Assembly: GCA_002391675.1 (NCBI GenBank)
Contig: DGFM01000009.1
Span: 31,859-94,536, forward strand
DNA from: Cloacimonetes bacterium UBA3900
GTDB taxonomy: Bacteria; Cloacimonadota; Cloacimonadia; Cloacimonadales; Cloacimonadaceae
DNA: 62,678 bases
Direction of reading: 5' to 3'
The position numbers and the translations under genes are program-made. The notes below the pieces were generated by a model. That model ran no database searches, was not told where the DNA came from, and saw only the letters and a list, made by a program, of their open reading frames with translations. Positions 62,249 to 62,678 of the stretch are shown piece after piece. How positions within the stretch are numbered: the stretch's first letter is position 1; every line of letters begins with the position of its first letter.

Positions 62249-62494
62249 TGTTCCTCTATATATATTGTTATAGTATTTTCCATGCTTGCCACTGTGAAGA
62301 TCACCGCTACAGAGCCTTCCGACGCGCTGTCGCCGGTCATCTTTCAAGCTTACATCCGATAGTATATACAATATCCGTTCCAAAAGCCAAACAATCTTTT
62401 CGATCACCCGCCCCATACCTTTTCCACTTGCTTTATCCATCAAGCGATTTACTATTTCATAAAAACATTAAAGACAAACCAAGGAGACATATTC
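62249..62494. promoter_or_regulatory. Divergent promoter region
   Basis: Minus: TTCACA (62298-62293), 17 bp, TACTAT (62275-62270), 22 bases before the M6 start. Plus: TTGCTT (62428-62433), 16 bp, TACTAT (62450-62455), 40 bases before the flavoprotein start, with AAGGAG at 62481. Confidence 0.4.
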
Positions 62495-62659
62495 ATGAAT
62501 GCCAGAGAATTTCGTCCCGGCACCTATGCCATCGGAGTTCAGGATTGGGGACGCCGCCTCTTTGACGCCCTCATCCCGCTCCCGGATGGAACCAGCTACA
62601 ACTCTTACCTCATCCAAGGCTCAGAAAAAACAGCCATTATCGACAGCGTTGACCCCGCC
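62495..62659 (+). CDS. FprA-type A-type flavoprotein, N-terminal fragment (cut by contig end)
   Basis: 55 genuine codons, ending at the adapter. The N-terminus (Y-A-I-G-V-x-D-W-x-x-R-x-F-D, then G-T-S-Y-N-S-Y-L-I and K-T-A-I-I-D-S-V) matches the beginning of the metallo-beta-lactamase domain of A-type flavoproteins (rubredoxin/flavin di-iron oxygen or NO reductases). The iron ligands and flavodoxin domain lie beyond the end. Such proteins protect anaerobes from oxygen or NO. AAGGAG supports the start. Seven further apparent codons after 62659 are adapter, not gene. Confidence 0.8.
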
Positions 62660-62678
62660 CTGTCTCTTATACACATCT
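62660..62678. other. Nextera/Tn5 mosaic-end adapter remnant
   Basis: CTGTCTCTTATACACATCT is the exact reverse complement of the 19-base Tn5 mosaic end used in tagmentation libraries. It is a library artefact at a contig end, not genomic sequence. Confidence 0.97.

Noticed and set aside
1..62678. tRNA or rRNA genes
   Set aside because: I looked through the intergenic spaces by eye for cloverleaf ends and rRNA signatures and found none. A tRNAscan/Infernal run would settle it.

Overview
The window reads as bacterial DNA from the Fibrobacterota-Chlorobiota-Bacteroidota side of the tree, most probably a Cloacimonadota (WWE1, 'Cloacimonas'-like) genome. This is inferred from several large secreted proteins that end in FlgD-like / type IX-style sorting domains (Y/F-PNPF near the start, S-G-V/I-Y-F near the end), from PorV/PorQ-like outer-membrane proteins, a BatA-type protein, MoxR and a DUF4159 protein. 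No rRNA, tRNA or marker gene fixes the species. The right end is a contig end: the last 19 bases are a Nextera (Tn5) mosaic end.

Layout. (1) 1-369: partial copy of a dispersed non-coding repeat, then a palindrome array. (2) 370-861 (-): macro-domain protein. (3) 1166-11560 (+): nine tightly packed genes (yggS, plsY-like, GNAT, PAP2, outer-membrane protein, BatA-like, dxs, mnmE, GYF_2 membrane protein), closed by a bidirectional terminator. (4) 11630-18109 (-): small secreted protein, 5'-nucleotidase, two beta-barrel-like proteins. (5) 18110-18725: palindromes and a promoter for a four-domain sulfur-relay flavoprotein (18726-21185, +). (6) 21469-27923 (+): seven overlapping genes: an aberrant prenyl synthase, PHP phosphatase, epimerase, methyltransferase, flippase-like protein, MoxR, beta-propeller protein. 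(7) 27924-34401: an A+T-richer type III restriction-modification pair between repeat-filled spacers. (8) 34402-42476 (-): eleven tightly spaced genes starting with ribH and nusB and ending with a ZIP transporter. (9) 42648-50866 (-): S8 protease, PorV-like protein and M6 protease-like protein, a secretion/surface module. (10) 51058-51862 (-): efp plus a zinc-ribbon protein. (11) 51863-52751: second full copy of the dispersed repeat plus palindromes. (12) 52752-62248 (-): a 1961-residue repetitive surface protein, Hsp20, and an intact M6 protease. (13) 62495-62659 (+): 5' end of an A-type flavoprotein.

The most unusual material is non-coding. A repeat of about 260 nt occurs in two full copies and one truncated copy, with hairpins whose sequence differs between copies while fold and spacing are kept. 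A second family of short GC-rich palindromes forms arrays beside these copies and on both sides of the restriction island, and one unit sits in frame inside a coding sequence. Other points are a prenyl synthase whose Asp-rich motifs are lost, an M6 protease with Gln in place of the catalytic Glu, and a recurrent promoter pattern TTGCCT-16 bp-TATCWT.
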